From the NCBI GenBank assembly GCA_029834535.1, contig JAQMWT010000670.1, positions 372,001 to 436,000 of the forward strand: 64,000 nt of DNA, given 5' to 3'. Shown one piece after another: positions 22,363-31,748 of the stretch (position 1 is its first letter; each line of letters begins with the position of its first letter). The stretch is from Chrysophaeum taylorii. Lineage: Eukaryota > Sar > Pelagophyceae > Pelagomonadales > Pelagomonadaceae. Position numbers and translations under genes: made by a program. The notes beneath the pieces are model-generated. The model was given only the letters and a program-made list of their open reading frames with translations, ran no database searches and was not told the DNA's origin.

Positions 22363-23089
22363 TATTGCGGTGTGAGAGCGCTGCGTCGCAAGTCGGTTGT
22401 GGTGAATTTCAGCGCTGTTGCAACGAGACTCTGACAATCAACGAGAGTGTTCTTTTCGCGCAAAAAAAAGGGTCCACGCACTGCAGGCAGCTTGAAAATT
22501 TTGAGGTTTGTTTTTACCCCTAAGGGTTGTCTGATGATCTTCTGTTTGGTGCCTGTGGGGGGGGGGGGGGTGGCGGCCGATGGAAATGACCGTGGACTTT
22601 GGGGATTCGGCCTGCCGACGCGGCACAGACCAGATCTGTGGCGTTTCCACCACCAAGCTTGAACGAGACGTCCCACGGCAAACAAACGAGGTCATTCATT
22701 ACATCCACGACGACAAGATCATCATTATTATTATTATACCCTCTTCTCTCACGAACATGGAAAATGCTTAATAACCATACGTGGCCTCGGTGCCCTCTCT
22801 ACATGAAACTTCTCGTGTATCGCTGCGCTGCCTCAGGATCTCCGTCTAAGGCGGTCGCGGGAGGGTGGTACCGCCACGGGGTTAAGTTAAATCTCTGCGT
22901 GTAGCCGCAGCACCTAGGTCTGTCTCGTTGTTGCCCAAACTTTTTGGGTGCAATGATGATCAAACGAAAGAAATGATTGATAAAAAAATAAAAGAAATAA
23001 GTGTTTTGTTATCCGACGTGGGAGCGTAATAATAACGCTCGCTCGCTCGCTCGATAGAGACCAGCGACCGAGGGGGGGTAGTAGTGTTA
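22363..23089. other. Spacer
   Basis: No gene recognised. A run of about 14 G near 22557-22570, ATT repeats near 22721-22735 and CTCG repeats near 23038-23053. Confidence 0.5.
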
Positions 23090-24106
23090 CTACGAGGGGC
23101 GGTGCCAGCCGCCGTTGAGTGGCTCAAAGAGGGCGAGCCAGGAGTGCTTTCGGTAGAGGTCGTTGGCGATGGTCGTGGACTGTCGCCAGCGCGGGCAGTG
23201 GAAGAGGTTACGCGCGATGAGGTTGGGGACGCGGCGTCGGAGGAGGGGTGATTCGAGGTCGAAGGCGAGCTCGGGCTCGGTGTTGGTGAAAAAGGCGAGA
23301 GTCGCATCCCGCGGAAGGAGAGCGTCGGACCAGTCGTAGTCGGGGCAGGTGAGTCCGAGGTTGAAGCCGATGACGAGGGCGTAGTCGTCTCGACGAACGT
23401 ACCGCTCGCGACGGTAGACGACCGAGATATTATCGGCCGAAACCCTCGCGTTCGCCGGAAGCTCGGGACCCACGAGGACGAGCTCGCAGCGGCCGAGGGC
23501 GGCGGCCCAGCACGAGGCAGGGACGGCGGCCTCGGCGGGTCCGGCACCAAGGACGAGGACCTTGCGCGCATCGGGTACTAGCTCGGGTACTAGCGACGCG
23601 GCCCACGCCGCGCTCAACGGATACGAAAGAACGGACAACTCAACATGCGAAAGCTCGGCGGCCTTGGGATCCGCCGCGATGAGCGCCGCAACCCAGCTCT
23701 GGCGCACGAGGGTCCGGTGGCCGAGGAGCCACTTTACGGTCTCTGGCGCGAGCAACTTAATTCGCGACGACGACGACGCGTGACCCTCGGCCTCGTCCGT
23801 CTGTCGCAGCAAGATGCACGCCCCCTCGTGGATCGGTTTGTCGGTCTGGAGGCACGCCTTGGAGCAGTACCGGACGCGGCCGCAGGCGCGGCACGCGACC
23901 AGTACCTTGCGTCTCGCGCAGACGGCGCAACAGTCTAGCCCTAAACGCCGGTCGCTCCGCAGTAGCCTCGCCCGCGCCGCCGGGTACACGACACCCTGGG
24001 TATGTCGTTTCCGCCGGGTCGCGAGCCGCGCCATGAACTCGGCGTTGCTCTGCGCGCACCGCCACCGAAGGTTGCGTCTGTAGACGCTCCGAAACGCGAC
24101 GACCAT
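23090..24106 (-). CDS. MYND zinc finger protein with MSS51-like C-terminal domain
   Basis: A 338-residue single-exon protein. A MYND zinc finger occupies about residues 58-97: CCAVCARRKVLVACRACG then VRYCSKACLQTDKPIHEGAC, with Cys/His spacing typical of the fold. The remaining 230 residues resemble the domain shared with fungal MSS51 and related proteins: SVLSYPLSAAW, ELVLVGPELP, DYALVIGFNLGLTCPDYDW and LAFFTNTEPE. Stop is TAG immediately followed by TAA. It starts only 39 bp after the stop of the IQ gene on the same strand. Confidence 0.75.
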   Translation of the reverse strand: MVVAFRSVYRRNLRWRCAQSNAEFMARLATRRKRHTQGVVYPAARARLLRSDRRLGLDCCAVCARRKVLVACRACGRVRYCSKACLQTDKPIHEGACILLRQTDEAEGHASSSSRIKLLAPETVKWLLGHRTLVRQSWVAALIAADPKAAELSHVELSVLSYPLSAAWAASLVPELVPDARKVLVLGAGPAEAAVPASCWAAALGRCELVLVGPELPANARVSADNISVVYRRERYVRRDDYALVIGFNLGLTCPDYDWSDALLPRDATLAFFTNTEPELAFDLESPLLRRRVPNLIARNLFHCPRWRQSTTIANDLYRKHSWLALFEPLNGGWHRPS

Positions 24107-24145
24107 TATTTCTTTCTTTCTTCCACTAGGGGTAAGGGTTTTTTT

Positions 24146-25492
24146 CTAGGGGAAGAGATCCTTGACGTCTTCGCGTCCTGCTTGGGCCTCGAAGTCGTCC
24201 TCGAACAACTCGGATGGAGGAGGAGTCGTCGTCTTCTGGCGGCACCGGTTCCTTCTTCGAGCCTGCTGCTGCGGCACCGGTGCTCGTCGAGCCTCCTTTC
24301 TTCGCTGCGGCGGCGGCTGCTGCTTGACCTTGACTTTCCGGTCGTCGTCGTCGTTGTTGTTGTTCTGTTGTTTGCGGACCACAAAACAGTCCGCCGGGAC
24401 GCCATAGTGGCGAAGCTGGGTGAGGAGGTGGAGGAGACGTCTTCGGTGGACGCGGACAGAAACCCCGAGCTCTCCGAGGTCGGCTTCGTCGCGGACCCAA
24501 GCGAGGAGCGCGCCGTCGACGCCCGCTCGCTTCCACTCCGCCTCGTACGCGACAAGGCCCGTCGCTCGCAGCACAACGCATGCGATCTCTTCGGGGTCGA
24601 GGCTCTGGAGCCGGCGCCGCGAGCTCCAGTACTCCCGCCGACGCCTCGCCTCGCTCCGCCCTCTCGCGCCGCGCCATCGTCGCTGGGCAAAAATCGCGGC
24701 TCGACGACGCTCCCGCTGTTCTCGCGCCGCGCGCCATTTCCGCACGGCGGCCTGGACGACCGCGACCCCGCGGCGCACGCGCCGGTACTCTAATCGCCCC
24801 AGTTTCCCGCGCGCGGCGCGCTCTAGCCGCGAAGCGGCGGCGCCTCGGCGGCGGCGTTTCTCCTCCTCCTCGCGTCTCTGCTCGGCCGCGCGTCTCTCAG
24901 CTTCGCGGCGTCGTCGTCGGCGCCACTGGCACGCGACAAACTTACCGACTCGCCGAGCCGCGAGCCGCCGTCGAAGTTGTCTTCGGAGCTCCGTCGCTTC
25001 TCGGCGCGCGGCCGCCGCGCGGATCTTCGACTGGACGGCCGTCGCTGCCATCCGCCGCTCGGCCGTCGCTTTGCGCGCGATCCGACCTCGCAAACGACGC
25101 TGGACGGCACCGACCGCCTCGTCGCGGCGTCGCATATCGCCGCGCGCCCGTCTTCCGCGCGACGCCGCCTGCAGCTTGACGACCATGTGGTCTTCCGCTA
25201 CGGTCGGCTCGATCGGCGGCAGCACGCAGAGGAGGGCCTCGACTTTGCGCTGGTCGTGCTCCAGGCTCGTCTCGATAGAGCGGAGCCGAGCCTGGCGCCG
25301 CGCGTTGCGGTCCTCGGCCTTTGCGCGCCGCAGCCGCACCCGCTCCTTGCTCCGCAGGTCCAACACCTCCTGCCGCTGCCTCGCTTCCATCGAGTTGTCC
25401 CGGAAAAACCGACCGTAGTTCCGCTTGGTGAACTCGGTCTTCCGGTGGTGCTTTGGCCCCGAGTTGAGTTCGATCGCTGGCAACAACATCAT
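24146..25492 (-). CDS. IQ-motif protein with C-terminal SAM-like domain
   Basis: About 448 residues from ATG (25492), one exon. The middle is extremely Arg/Ala/Glu-rich, with several IQ-type calmodulin-binding helices (VVKLQAASRGRRARGDMRRR, AVQRRLRGRIARK, AVQSKIRAAAARR, VVQAAVRKWRAAR). Residues around 320-380 (EEIACVVLRATGL, VDGALLAWVRDEADLGELGV, HRRRLLHLLTQL) read as a SAM-like helical domain. The tail is low complexity with Asn/Asp and Gln/Pro runs. The layout suggests a calmodulin-regulated scaffold. Its TAG stop is in frame with the downstream MYND gene. Confidence 0.7.
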   Translation of the reverse strand: MMLLPAIELNSGPKHHRKTEFTKRNYGRFFRDNSMEARQRQEVLDLRSKERVRLRRAKAEDRNARRQARLRSIETSLEHDQRKVEALLCVLPPIEPTVAEDHMVVKLQAASRGRRARGDMRRRDEAVGAVQRRLRGRIARKATAERRMAATAVQSKIRAAAARREATELRRQLRRRLAARRVGKFVACQWRRRRRREAERRAAEQRREEEEKRRRRGAAASRLERAARGKLGRLEYRRVRRGVAVVQAAVRKWRAAREQRERRRAAIFAQRRWRGARGRSEARRRREYWSSRRRLQSLDPEEIACVVLRATGLVAYEAEWKRAGVDGALLAWVRDEADLGELGVSVRVHRRRLLHLLTQLRHYGVPADCFVVRKQQNNNNDDDDRKVKVKQQPPPQRRKEARRAPVPQQQARRRNRCRQKTTTPPPSELFEDDFEAQAGREDVKDLFP

Positions 25493-25531
25493 AATTATTA
25501 ACAAGTGCGGTTAAACCCACACTTACTTCTC

Positions 25532-26646
25532 TTAAGAGCCGTTGAAGGGCTGCGTCGCGTTCGAGTAGACAATGAGCCGGGGGTTTGGGCTGATGCCGTC
25601 GAGGGGCGAGGGGGCCCCCGGCGGGGGGACGTGGCGCTTGGCGTTGTCGGCAAGCATCCATCGGTAGGCCGGGTGCTCCTCGAAGGCGCGATGGATGCAG
25701 TCGATGATCACCCCGCCGAACCGCTCTTCGATCGACTGGCTGTAGTTCGACCGCCCGATGTGGTTCGTGTGGATGCTCGTCACGCACGCGGGTCGAGCCG
25801 CTTCTTGCTCCTCCTCAATTCCCCTCCTCCTCCTCCTCCTGCTGCTGCTCAGGAGATCGATCGTTTTGTTGACGACGCCGCAGCCGTCGGTGACGACGTC
25901 GTTAAACGTGACGTGGAGGACGGTCATGCCCCGCTTCAAGGCGCTTTCGAGGCCGACGCGATGAATCCTGTGATACGACTCGTACTCGTCGACGAGGCTC
26001 TTCCCAAACTTGCTCGAGGTCCCCGGGAAACTGCTCTTGCAAATGTGGCGGCCGTGGTACCGGTGCCGATCGTCGTCCCGCATGTGCCGCGACATCCACG
26101 TCACCGAACTCAAGTCTCGCGCGAGTTCGTTCTGACGAAACAGGGAGATGACCATCGTATATCCCGCGCGCTTGGCAGCCTCGAAGAACTCGTCGGGCGT
26201 CCTGAGCGTGGACCCGCGCATTACCAAATGTTCTGGTTTCACGTGCATGAAGTTCTGCCCGCGACCCATGCATGCCATGATCGCATCGGCCGTCAAGTTG
26301 TGAGCGCGGAAACTCTCCTTCTCGTCGTTACAAAATTTCACGGCGCCGACGGCCGTTGCCTCGACCAGTTTCGCGAGCCTGCGATGATGCTTCCTTCTTA
26401 CGATGATGCGCTTGCGACGACCACTCACGTGTCGGTCGCAGATCGCCCCTTGGCCCACATTACGACGCCCCCGTACAAAGTCAATCCCTGCGCGGCGGCG
26501 GCGGCGGCGATCATCACCAGAAGCATGACGAATGGGCAGGGTCCTCCGAATAATAATAATAGAATGCCTACCTCGCCACACATTTTAGATCCGTTGGCTT
26601 TCTCATCAGAAGAAGTCAACTGACAACCACCCAAGAGAAGAGTCAT
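25532..26646 (-). CDS. Type II membrane protein, possible Golgi transferase
   Basis: Two exons (26646-26429 and 26378-25532) joined across a 50-nt GT-AG intron give 354 residues. Exon 1 encodes a short N-terminus and one membrane helix (FVMLLVMIAAAAAAQGLTLYGGVV). The luminal domain contains AKLVEATAVGAVKFCNDE, EHLVMRGSTLRTPDEFFEAA, MVISLFRQNELARDLSS and GMTVLHVTFNDVV. The topology and the FRQNELARDL stretch recall sulfotransferase-like Golgi enzymes, but I cannot point to a PAPS-binding loop, so this is a suggestion only. Confidence 0.6.
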
Positions 26647-26720
26647 TAATATTTCTCGAGCGACGAGCGAGGAGCCTAATTAAGATATAATGTGTTTTTA
26701 TTGCCCAGCGAAAAATCGCG

Positions 26721-26791
26721 GCGTCAAAAAATGCTTCTTCTACAGCGGGGCGTTCGGCGTCAAAAAATGCTTCTTCTACAGCGGGGCTTTC
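26721..26791. repeat. 36-bp tandem duplication
   Basis: Two adjacent copies of a 36-bp unit containing AAAAAATGCTTCTTCTACAG. Confidence 0.85.
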
Positions 26792-26869
26792 AGCTTTTCA
26801 TCTGGAGGTGTGCAACGACCAGTCTCGCTGATGTCATGATCAAGCCCGCAGAGTATTTTTTAGGCGAAA

Positions 26870-27390
26870 TGGCAGGCCGTCGAGAGAAAGGAGGAGATAT
26901 CAACACTGGACTTGGTGATGCTGCCACCAGATGCCTCGGCAATCAATTTAAGAGCCTCGAGAGAGGGTCCGAAGCCAGAATCGAGACAGACAGTGCTCTA
27001 GATATTCATGTCGGTAACATCATCTACAAGATAAGCTGACGTTGTGCGAGGGCCCGTCTCGTCTCGCAGATCTACCTTGACGAGCGAGGTGATTGTGGAA
27101 ACGAACGACCGCGCTCCTCGGCAGGGGGTCCGACAGAGACTGCGAGAGACGCTCGCGGTGCACGGACCGAGGTGGCCGAGGTCCTCGAATCGTCCAAGAG
27201 CCGGGCGGCGGCGGCGGCGGCGGCGGCGCATTTCATCAGGACGCGACGACGTGAGGGGGGCCGGGCCACCAAGATGATGCGCGCTTGCTCCGAGAAGGCC
27301 TCGGAGGTAAAACGGGACGACAAGGCATCTGGCCCGCTCGAAAAGACTCTCTCGTCGAAGTAAGTAAGATACGTAACTGCGAAACATAGA
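26870..27390 (-). CDS. Possible spliced gene of unknown function
   Basis: Coding-like minus-strand segments: FVSTITSLVKVDLRDETG (about 27110-27050), and across a possible 43-nt intron (GTCAGC...ATCTAG) TALSVSILASDPLSRLLN. A competing reading continues as GPSLEALKLIAEASGGSI in another frame. An alanine run sits near 27200. Exon structure upstream is unclear and no family is recognised. Confidence 0.3.
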
Positions 27391-27596
27391 ACAAAATCGA
27401 AGTTATTAGACGATGGCAGGGCGAAAAAATTGGTTGGAATCGCGAAGCCTCGCAGGACGACGGGCGCCCATACTGGTTGCTCGCAAGCAACGCGACTTTC
27501 TTCGCGACATAGTTATCTCCGGTGCTATAATATGTCGGAAGGTAAGTACTCGACAAGGACGGGGCCCCCTTACCAGAGTAGGTGCCTTTCTCGTTA

Positions 27597-28142
27597 CTAC
27601 GCGGGGATGCCGCAGGAGCCCGGGGGGGGGCGGAAGTCCGCGGAGCGTCGACGACGACGCTTAGAGGAGAGTCGTTGCTGGAAGACGCAGAGGTGGGGCT
27701 TGTCGAGAGTGAGGGTATGTCGATCGTCGGACGTGTGGGCGAGGAAAAATGCAGGCGTCGGTCTCAAGCCGCTCTCTCGGTTGAAGCGTCGGAACCAGGT
27801 CTCGAGGGCTCGGCGTTGGTCGAAGGTGCAGCCACCGAGCGTTACCTTGATGGCCTCGAAGTCGAGGGCTTGGAGGGAGGCGCGGGCCGCGGCAAGCTGC
27901 GTTGAGCAGCAGACGAGGCCGAGGACTAGGGTAGCGTTGGTGTCGGCGAGGGCGATGACGAGGCTGTGCGGGCAGCCGCAGGCTGGGGCCTGCGCGCAGG
28001 TCCGGAGCGTGGTGCGTACTCTAAAGCGCGGAAAGTGGAAGACCACGAAGACGAGCGTCGAAGTTAGGGCCAAAATCAGTAGATTTCGCGCCTCATTGCG
28101 CCCGGACGACGACGACGACGACGACGACGACGACTCCGCCAT
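27597..28142 (-). CDS. Small single-pass membrane protein, unknown
   Basis: A 181-residue protein from ATG. It begins with a Ser run encoded by a GAC-type trinucleotide repeat, then one membrane helix (NLLILALTSTLVFVVFHF). The rest has three or four Cys, an amphipathic region (TFDQRRALETWFRRFNRE) and a basic patch (SSKRRRRRSAD). No family recognised. It is divergently paired with the channel gene at 28203, sharing a 60-bp promoter. Confidence 0.5.
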   Translation of the reverse strand: MAESSSSSSSSSSGRNEARNLLILALTSTLVFVVFHFPRFRVRTTLRTCAQAPACGCPHSLVIALADTNATLVLGLVCCSTQLAAARASLQALDFEAIKVTLGGCTFDQRRALETWFRRFNRESGLRPTPAFFLAHTSDDRHTLTLDKPHLCVFQQRLSSKRRRRRSADFRPPPGSCGIPA

Positions 28143-28202
28143 AATAAACCCCTGAATGACGTCAGCAAGATAGGGGAGTTACGCGAATAAAACAAACAAA
28201 TT
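28143..28202. promoter_or_regulatory. 60-bp bidirectional promoter with TGACGTCA
   Basis: The entire gap between two divergent ATGs is 60 bp. It contains a perfect TGACGTCA palindrome at 28157-28164, a plausible shared bZIP site. Confidence 0.55.
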
Positions 28203-30113
28203 ATGACGGAGCTGCTGCGAAGCGCTGTCAAATCCCTCGAGGCCGCCTCTGCTGCTGCTGCTGCTGCGAAGAACTCGAGCGAATGGGACGAGGCGCTGGT
28301 CTCGAAAGCGGCCAAGCTCTGCCGCGAGATGCAAGAGAGGGTGGGTGGGAACAACAAGAGGTGTCGAGAGGAGGTGGAGCTCCCAGAAGATACGACGACG
28401 ACGACGACGAAAGGGCGCAAGCCCAGCGTCGGCGAGAAGCAGCGGCAATTTATCGAGGCGGCGAGAGCAACTTTTGGGTCGCGGCGGTTCTCTGACCGGC
28501 GGCGCAAGTCGTGGCGCGTTCACGCAGACAACAACAACAACAACAACAACCTCGAACAGCTATCGAAGCACATCGTGCTCGACGAGCCGGCGGCGAGCCG
28601 GCCGCGGCAGACCGAGGTGCTTCGGCGGCCGTTCGTGTTCGCCGTGGGACACCTGTTCGTGTACGTGATGGCGCCGATTTACGCGACGTTCCGCGAGACG
28701 TTTCCGCTGCATTGGGGGTGGCACGTCGCGAACGTCGTGAGCGAGGCGACGTGCGTGCTGGACGTGCGCAGCGATCCGAGGATGATGGTCGTGTATTCGC
28801 CGGTCTGGACGCTGAGCTGCGCCGTCCTGCCATTCCTGAGCACGCAGCACCGCGAGGCCTGCCACGTGGTGACGGCATACGTCAAGGCCTTGCAGGGGTT
28901 GGCGTCGTTGACGTTGCACGCGAGATCGACCGAGGATCCGACGGTTGCTCGGATTGCCAAGCTTGCTTTTTTGTTTCTTGCCGTGATTCAGTACGTATCT
29001 TGCGGATACCACGCCATTTCCGTCCACTCGCGGTCGAGTCATCGCGTGCTCGGGAGGTTCGCGTACTACGGGCAACGAGGCTCGACCGTGGTGTCGCGGT
29101 GGTTCATGTGCTACTACTGGGCCGTCTCGGTGGTGCTGGGAAACTCGACGCTCCCGAGCTCGGGATACCAGGCCTTCTTTCACGTGTTCGTTTTTTTGCT
29201 GGGAATCACGATGACCTCGTTGCTCACGGGTAGCATCACCAGTCTCGTCGCGAACGCCGACCTCGTCGCGACCAAACGCCAGCAGAAGCTCTTTAGCATG
29301 CGCAAATTTTTCCAGGACTACGCCGTGAACCCCAAGCTCGCCGAGACGATATTGGGGTACTACAGGTACAAGTGGGAAGCCGACTACGACGCGTCGTTGT
29401 TCGACGACCTGACGGACGCCCTGAAGCTTCGGCTCAACCTCGCGACCAAGCGCCAATTCATCGCCAACTGCCCCATATTCAAGGGGCTCGACCAGAGCGT
29501 CGTGATCCGGCTCGTGACGGCTTTGAAGCAGCGCATTCTCGTTCCCCAGGAAATCGTGGCGGCCCAGGGCGAGGTCGGCGATAGCATGTATTTCGTGTCG
29601 CGCGGAACTCTGCGGGTAACCGTCGACAACAAAAACATCGTGGTCGGCCGACTGTTTCCGGGGGACCATTTTGGGGAATCGGCGCTTTTGTCGCAGGGCG
29701 GGGTGCGGAACGCGACCGTCACTTCCGACGACTACACCGAACTGTTCTGTTTGTCGAGGTCGGTCCTCGCGTTGACGAACGACGACAGGCTCCGCCGCAC
29801 GATCGCTGCGTCGATCCAGTCCCGAAAGCTCCGGACCCACAACCGGAAGATGTTCCACCGTCTCAGGCTCAAGCTGATCTGCTGCGCGCGCTTCGTCAAG
29901 TTGCTCGACGATCTCCGGAACGACCTCCCCGCCGACATTCTTCGGAGGGGCTCGGATCGCAGCACCACCACCACCACCAAAAGAGGAGTCTCCTCCTACT
30001 CCTACTACTACACGCCGTATACTTCGAGTCGTAGCCGCCGCCGCCGCCGCCGCCGCCGCTTCAGCCTCGTCGACTACGCCCGCCGCTCCTTTGTCGTTCG
30101 TTGTCCACCTTAA
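28203..30113 (+). CDS. Cyclic-nucleotide-gated-type cation channel
   Basis: A 636-residue protein with the layout of the CNG/HCN/EAG family. After a charged, poly-Asn N-terminus come membrane helices from about residue 142. The pore loop is RWFMCYYWAVSVVLGNSTLP (299-318) and S6 is FLLGITMTSLLTGSITSLV (332-349). A C-linker follows, then a cyclic-nucleotide-binding domain (about 425-525): FKGLDQSVVIRLV, GEVGDSMYFVSRG, and the phosphate-binding cassette FGESALL-GGVRNATV with Glu492 and Arg502. The filter has no GYG, and the S4 region has few spaced Arg, so K+ selectivity and voltage gating are doubtful. It resembles animal CNG filters in position but reads VLGNSTLP. Its TAA overlaps the stop of the next, convergent gene. 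Confidence 0.82.
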   Translation: MTELLRSAVKSLEAASAAAAAAKNSSEWDEALVSKAAKLCREMQERVGGNNKRCREEVELPEDTTTTTTKGRKPSVGEKQRQFIEAARATFGSRRFSDRRRKSWRVHADNNNNNNNLEQLSKHIVLDEPAASRPRQTEVLRRPFVFAVGHLFVYVMAPIYATFRETFPLHWGWHVANVVSEATCVLDVRSDPRMMVVYSPVWTLSCAVLPFLSTQHREACHVVTAYVKALQGLASLTLHARSTEDPTVARIAKLAFLFLAVIQYVSCGYHAISVHSRSSHRVLGRFAYYGQRGSTVVSRWFMCYYWAVSVVLGNSTLPSSGYQAFFHVFVFLLGITMTSLLTGSITSLVANADLVATKRQQKLFSMRKFFQDYAVNPKLAETILGYYRYKWEADYDASLFDDLTDALKLRLNLATKRQFIANCPIFKGLDQSVVIRLVTALKQRILVPQEIVAAQGEVGDSMYFVSRGTLRVTVDNKNIVVGRLFPGDHFGESALLSQGGVRNATVTSDDYTELFCLSRSVLALTNDDRLRRTIAASIQSRKLRTHNRKMFHRLRLKLICCARFVKLLDDLRNDLPADILRRGSDRSTTTTTKRGVSSYSYYYTPYTSSRSRRRRRRRRFSLVDYARRSFVVRCPP

Positions 30114-31300
30114 GTAGTAGTAGTAGTAGTGGTCGTAGTAGTAGTATCGAAGACCAGAAAGTCAAAGGTCCGGTCTCCGTCACCAACGTCGGAGTGGATG
30201 AGGTGATGGGCTCGGAGCCTCCACCACGGCGTGGCACGACTTAGGACTCTCGGGGTGGTGCTCCTACTACTACTCCGAAGCGACGCGACGATTATGAGAA
30301 TAGGGGCGGCTCTCGACGCAGCTCGGAGATACTTGCCAACAGCGTCGGGGTCGTCTTCGTACAAAAAGAGAGCGTCCGCGGTCCCCTTGTCGAAAATTAC
30401 GTCAGCTTTGGGAAGGTCGGTCCTACAGTCCAATACCCGGAACGCTAAACCCGGAAACCGGTCGCGCTGGTCGCGCACCACGGCCGGTACTGCGTCGACG
30501 CCCACATACGAAGTCCCCAGATCAGCCAGGTGTGCACAAATCCGCGAGTTCCCGCACCCAACTTCGAGAATGCGCGGGGTCGGTGGCAAATACCTTCGCA
30601 CCAACCCGCCCAAGACTCCCCAACTCGCGAAAGCGTCGTGAGGTTCGGGGGAACTGTCGTAGTACTCGAAGTAGTCCGCGAGGTGGGGGTCCACTTTAGT
30701 CCCAATCACGACGGCGTAGTGGGTTGGCCTCACGTCCGCGAACGTTGGGGCCAACGGACGCGGAGCCTTCACTTCCCTGCGCTCGATCCCAAAACCCGCA
30801 TCTTTCAGCAACGCGGCCGCGCGAGGGTGGCCACCGCCGTACCCGTCCCGATCTTCCCCGGGTTCCCTCGTGCACGTGATAACAACAAACCGCCCGTTTT
30901 CGCGCAGCACTCTGCGGACTTCGGCTACCGCCGCCCTCGAAGCCGACTTTTCTTCGTCCTCCCGGTAAGCCAGCAGCGCGTCCAGGCAGCCCTTGTCCAC
31001 CACGGTGTCGTAGGTCCCGTCCTCGCTCAAACCGTCCGGGAGTTCGATGCGCCGCGCGTCGCAGACGAAGTAATAATTTTCTTCGCGACGATCCGCTATG
31101 CTACAGGCGGAGCTATCGATCGACACAACCTTCTCCACCAACGGCCGCAGCTTCTCCGAGAGTGTCGACCGCCCGCATCCGATCACCAGCACGCGCCCCG
31201 CCACGAGCTCGCGCCAAAACCCTTCGTCCATGTCATCGTATTCGAAGAACCAGTCCTCAGGGAGGTTGCCAGCCGCATACTCCTCATCCCAGAAATCCAT
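30110..31300 (-). CDS. METTL13-like tandem methyltransferase
   Basis: A 396-residue protein with two class I SAM-methyltransferase domains. Domain 1: FWDEEYAAG near the N-terminus, motif I RVLVIGCGRST (36-46), DTVVDKGCLDALL (98-110). Domain 2: motif I RILEVGCGNSR (243-253), FDKGTADALF (303-312). The D-DKG-LDAL signature and the two-domain layout match METTL13/EFM4-type enzymes that methylate translation elongation factor eEF1A. The second domain is shortened and ends in a poly-Thr tract encoded by an ACT repeat. Stop codons of this gene and the channel gene overlap in a TTAA. A TGACGTCG site lies 90 bp upstream of the start. Confidence 0.78.
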   Translation of the reverse strand: MDFWDEEYAAGNLPEDWFFEYDDMDEGFWRELVAGRVLVIGCGRSTLSEKLRPLVEKVVSIDSSACSIADRREENYYFVCDARRIELPDGLSEDGTYDTVVDKGCLDALLAYREDEEKSASRAAVAEVRRVLRENGRFVVITCTREPGEDRDGYGGGHPRAAALLKDAGFGIERREVKAPRPLAPTFADVRPTHYAVVIGTKVDPHLADYFEYYDSSPEPHDAFASWGVLGGLVRRYLPPTPRILEVGCGNSRICAHLADLGTSYVGVDAVPAVVRDQRDRFPGLAFRVLDCRTDLPKADVIFDKGTADALFLYEDDPDAVGKYLRAASRAAPILIIVASLRSSSRSTTPRVLSRATPWWRLRAHHLIHSDVGDGDRTFDFLVFDTTTTTTTTTTT

Positions 31301-31389
31301 ATGACACGGATTTTATCCGGTAGGTAGGTAAGTAGCAGCAACAAACGGCTACTTTTGGCACAACCCGCGCAGAGACTAACTAACTACTG

Positions 31390-31397
31390 TGACGTCG
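31390..31397 (+). promoter_or_regulatory. CRE/bZIP-like site TGACGTCG
   Basis: TGACGTCG 90 bp upstream of the tandem methyltransferase start codon, same 8-mer as upstream of the histidine kinase gene. Confidence 0.35.
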
Positions 31398-31748
31398 GCG
31401 GCCCTATACAGCGAGCTGGTCGCGCGGCAGCCGTCTTCCAAGACGAAGGCGCGCCCTCGAATTTCTATTTCGGGCCGTAGATGCGTCGTTTCAAGCAGCA
31501 CTCACCAACGCAAGGGTCTTCTTCGTCGTGCTCGTCAATGATTTTTAACATATGCACAAAAAAAGCCTCGCGACATCCCATGGCAAGCGAAGAGCCAAGG
31601 GTACATACATACATGGAACGCCAGAGTCGGCGGCGGCAGTGGATGAGCGTGATCACTCGCTCGAATTTCCAACTCGGCGGTCGACATCATCGTAGTAGAG
31701 GCGGGATGTCGACGCCGAGCTCGGGGTGATGATATCCCGACCATCAAA

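Noticed and set aside
28560-29858. Minus-strand open frame of about 430 residues
   Set aside because: Shadow of the CNG-type channel gene, with no domain signal of its own.
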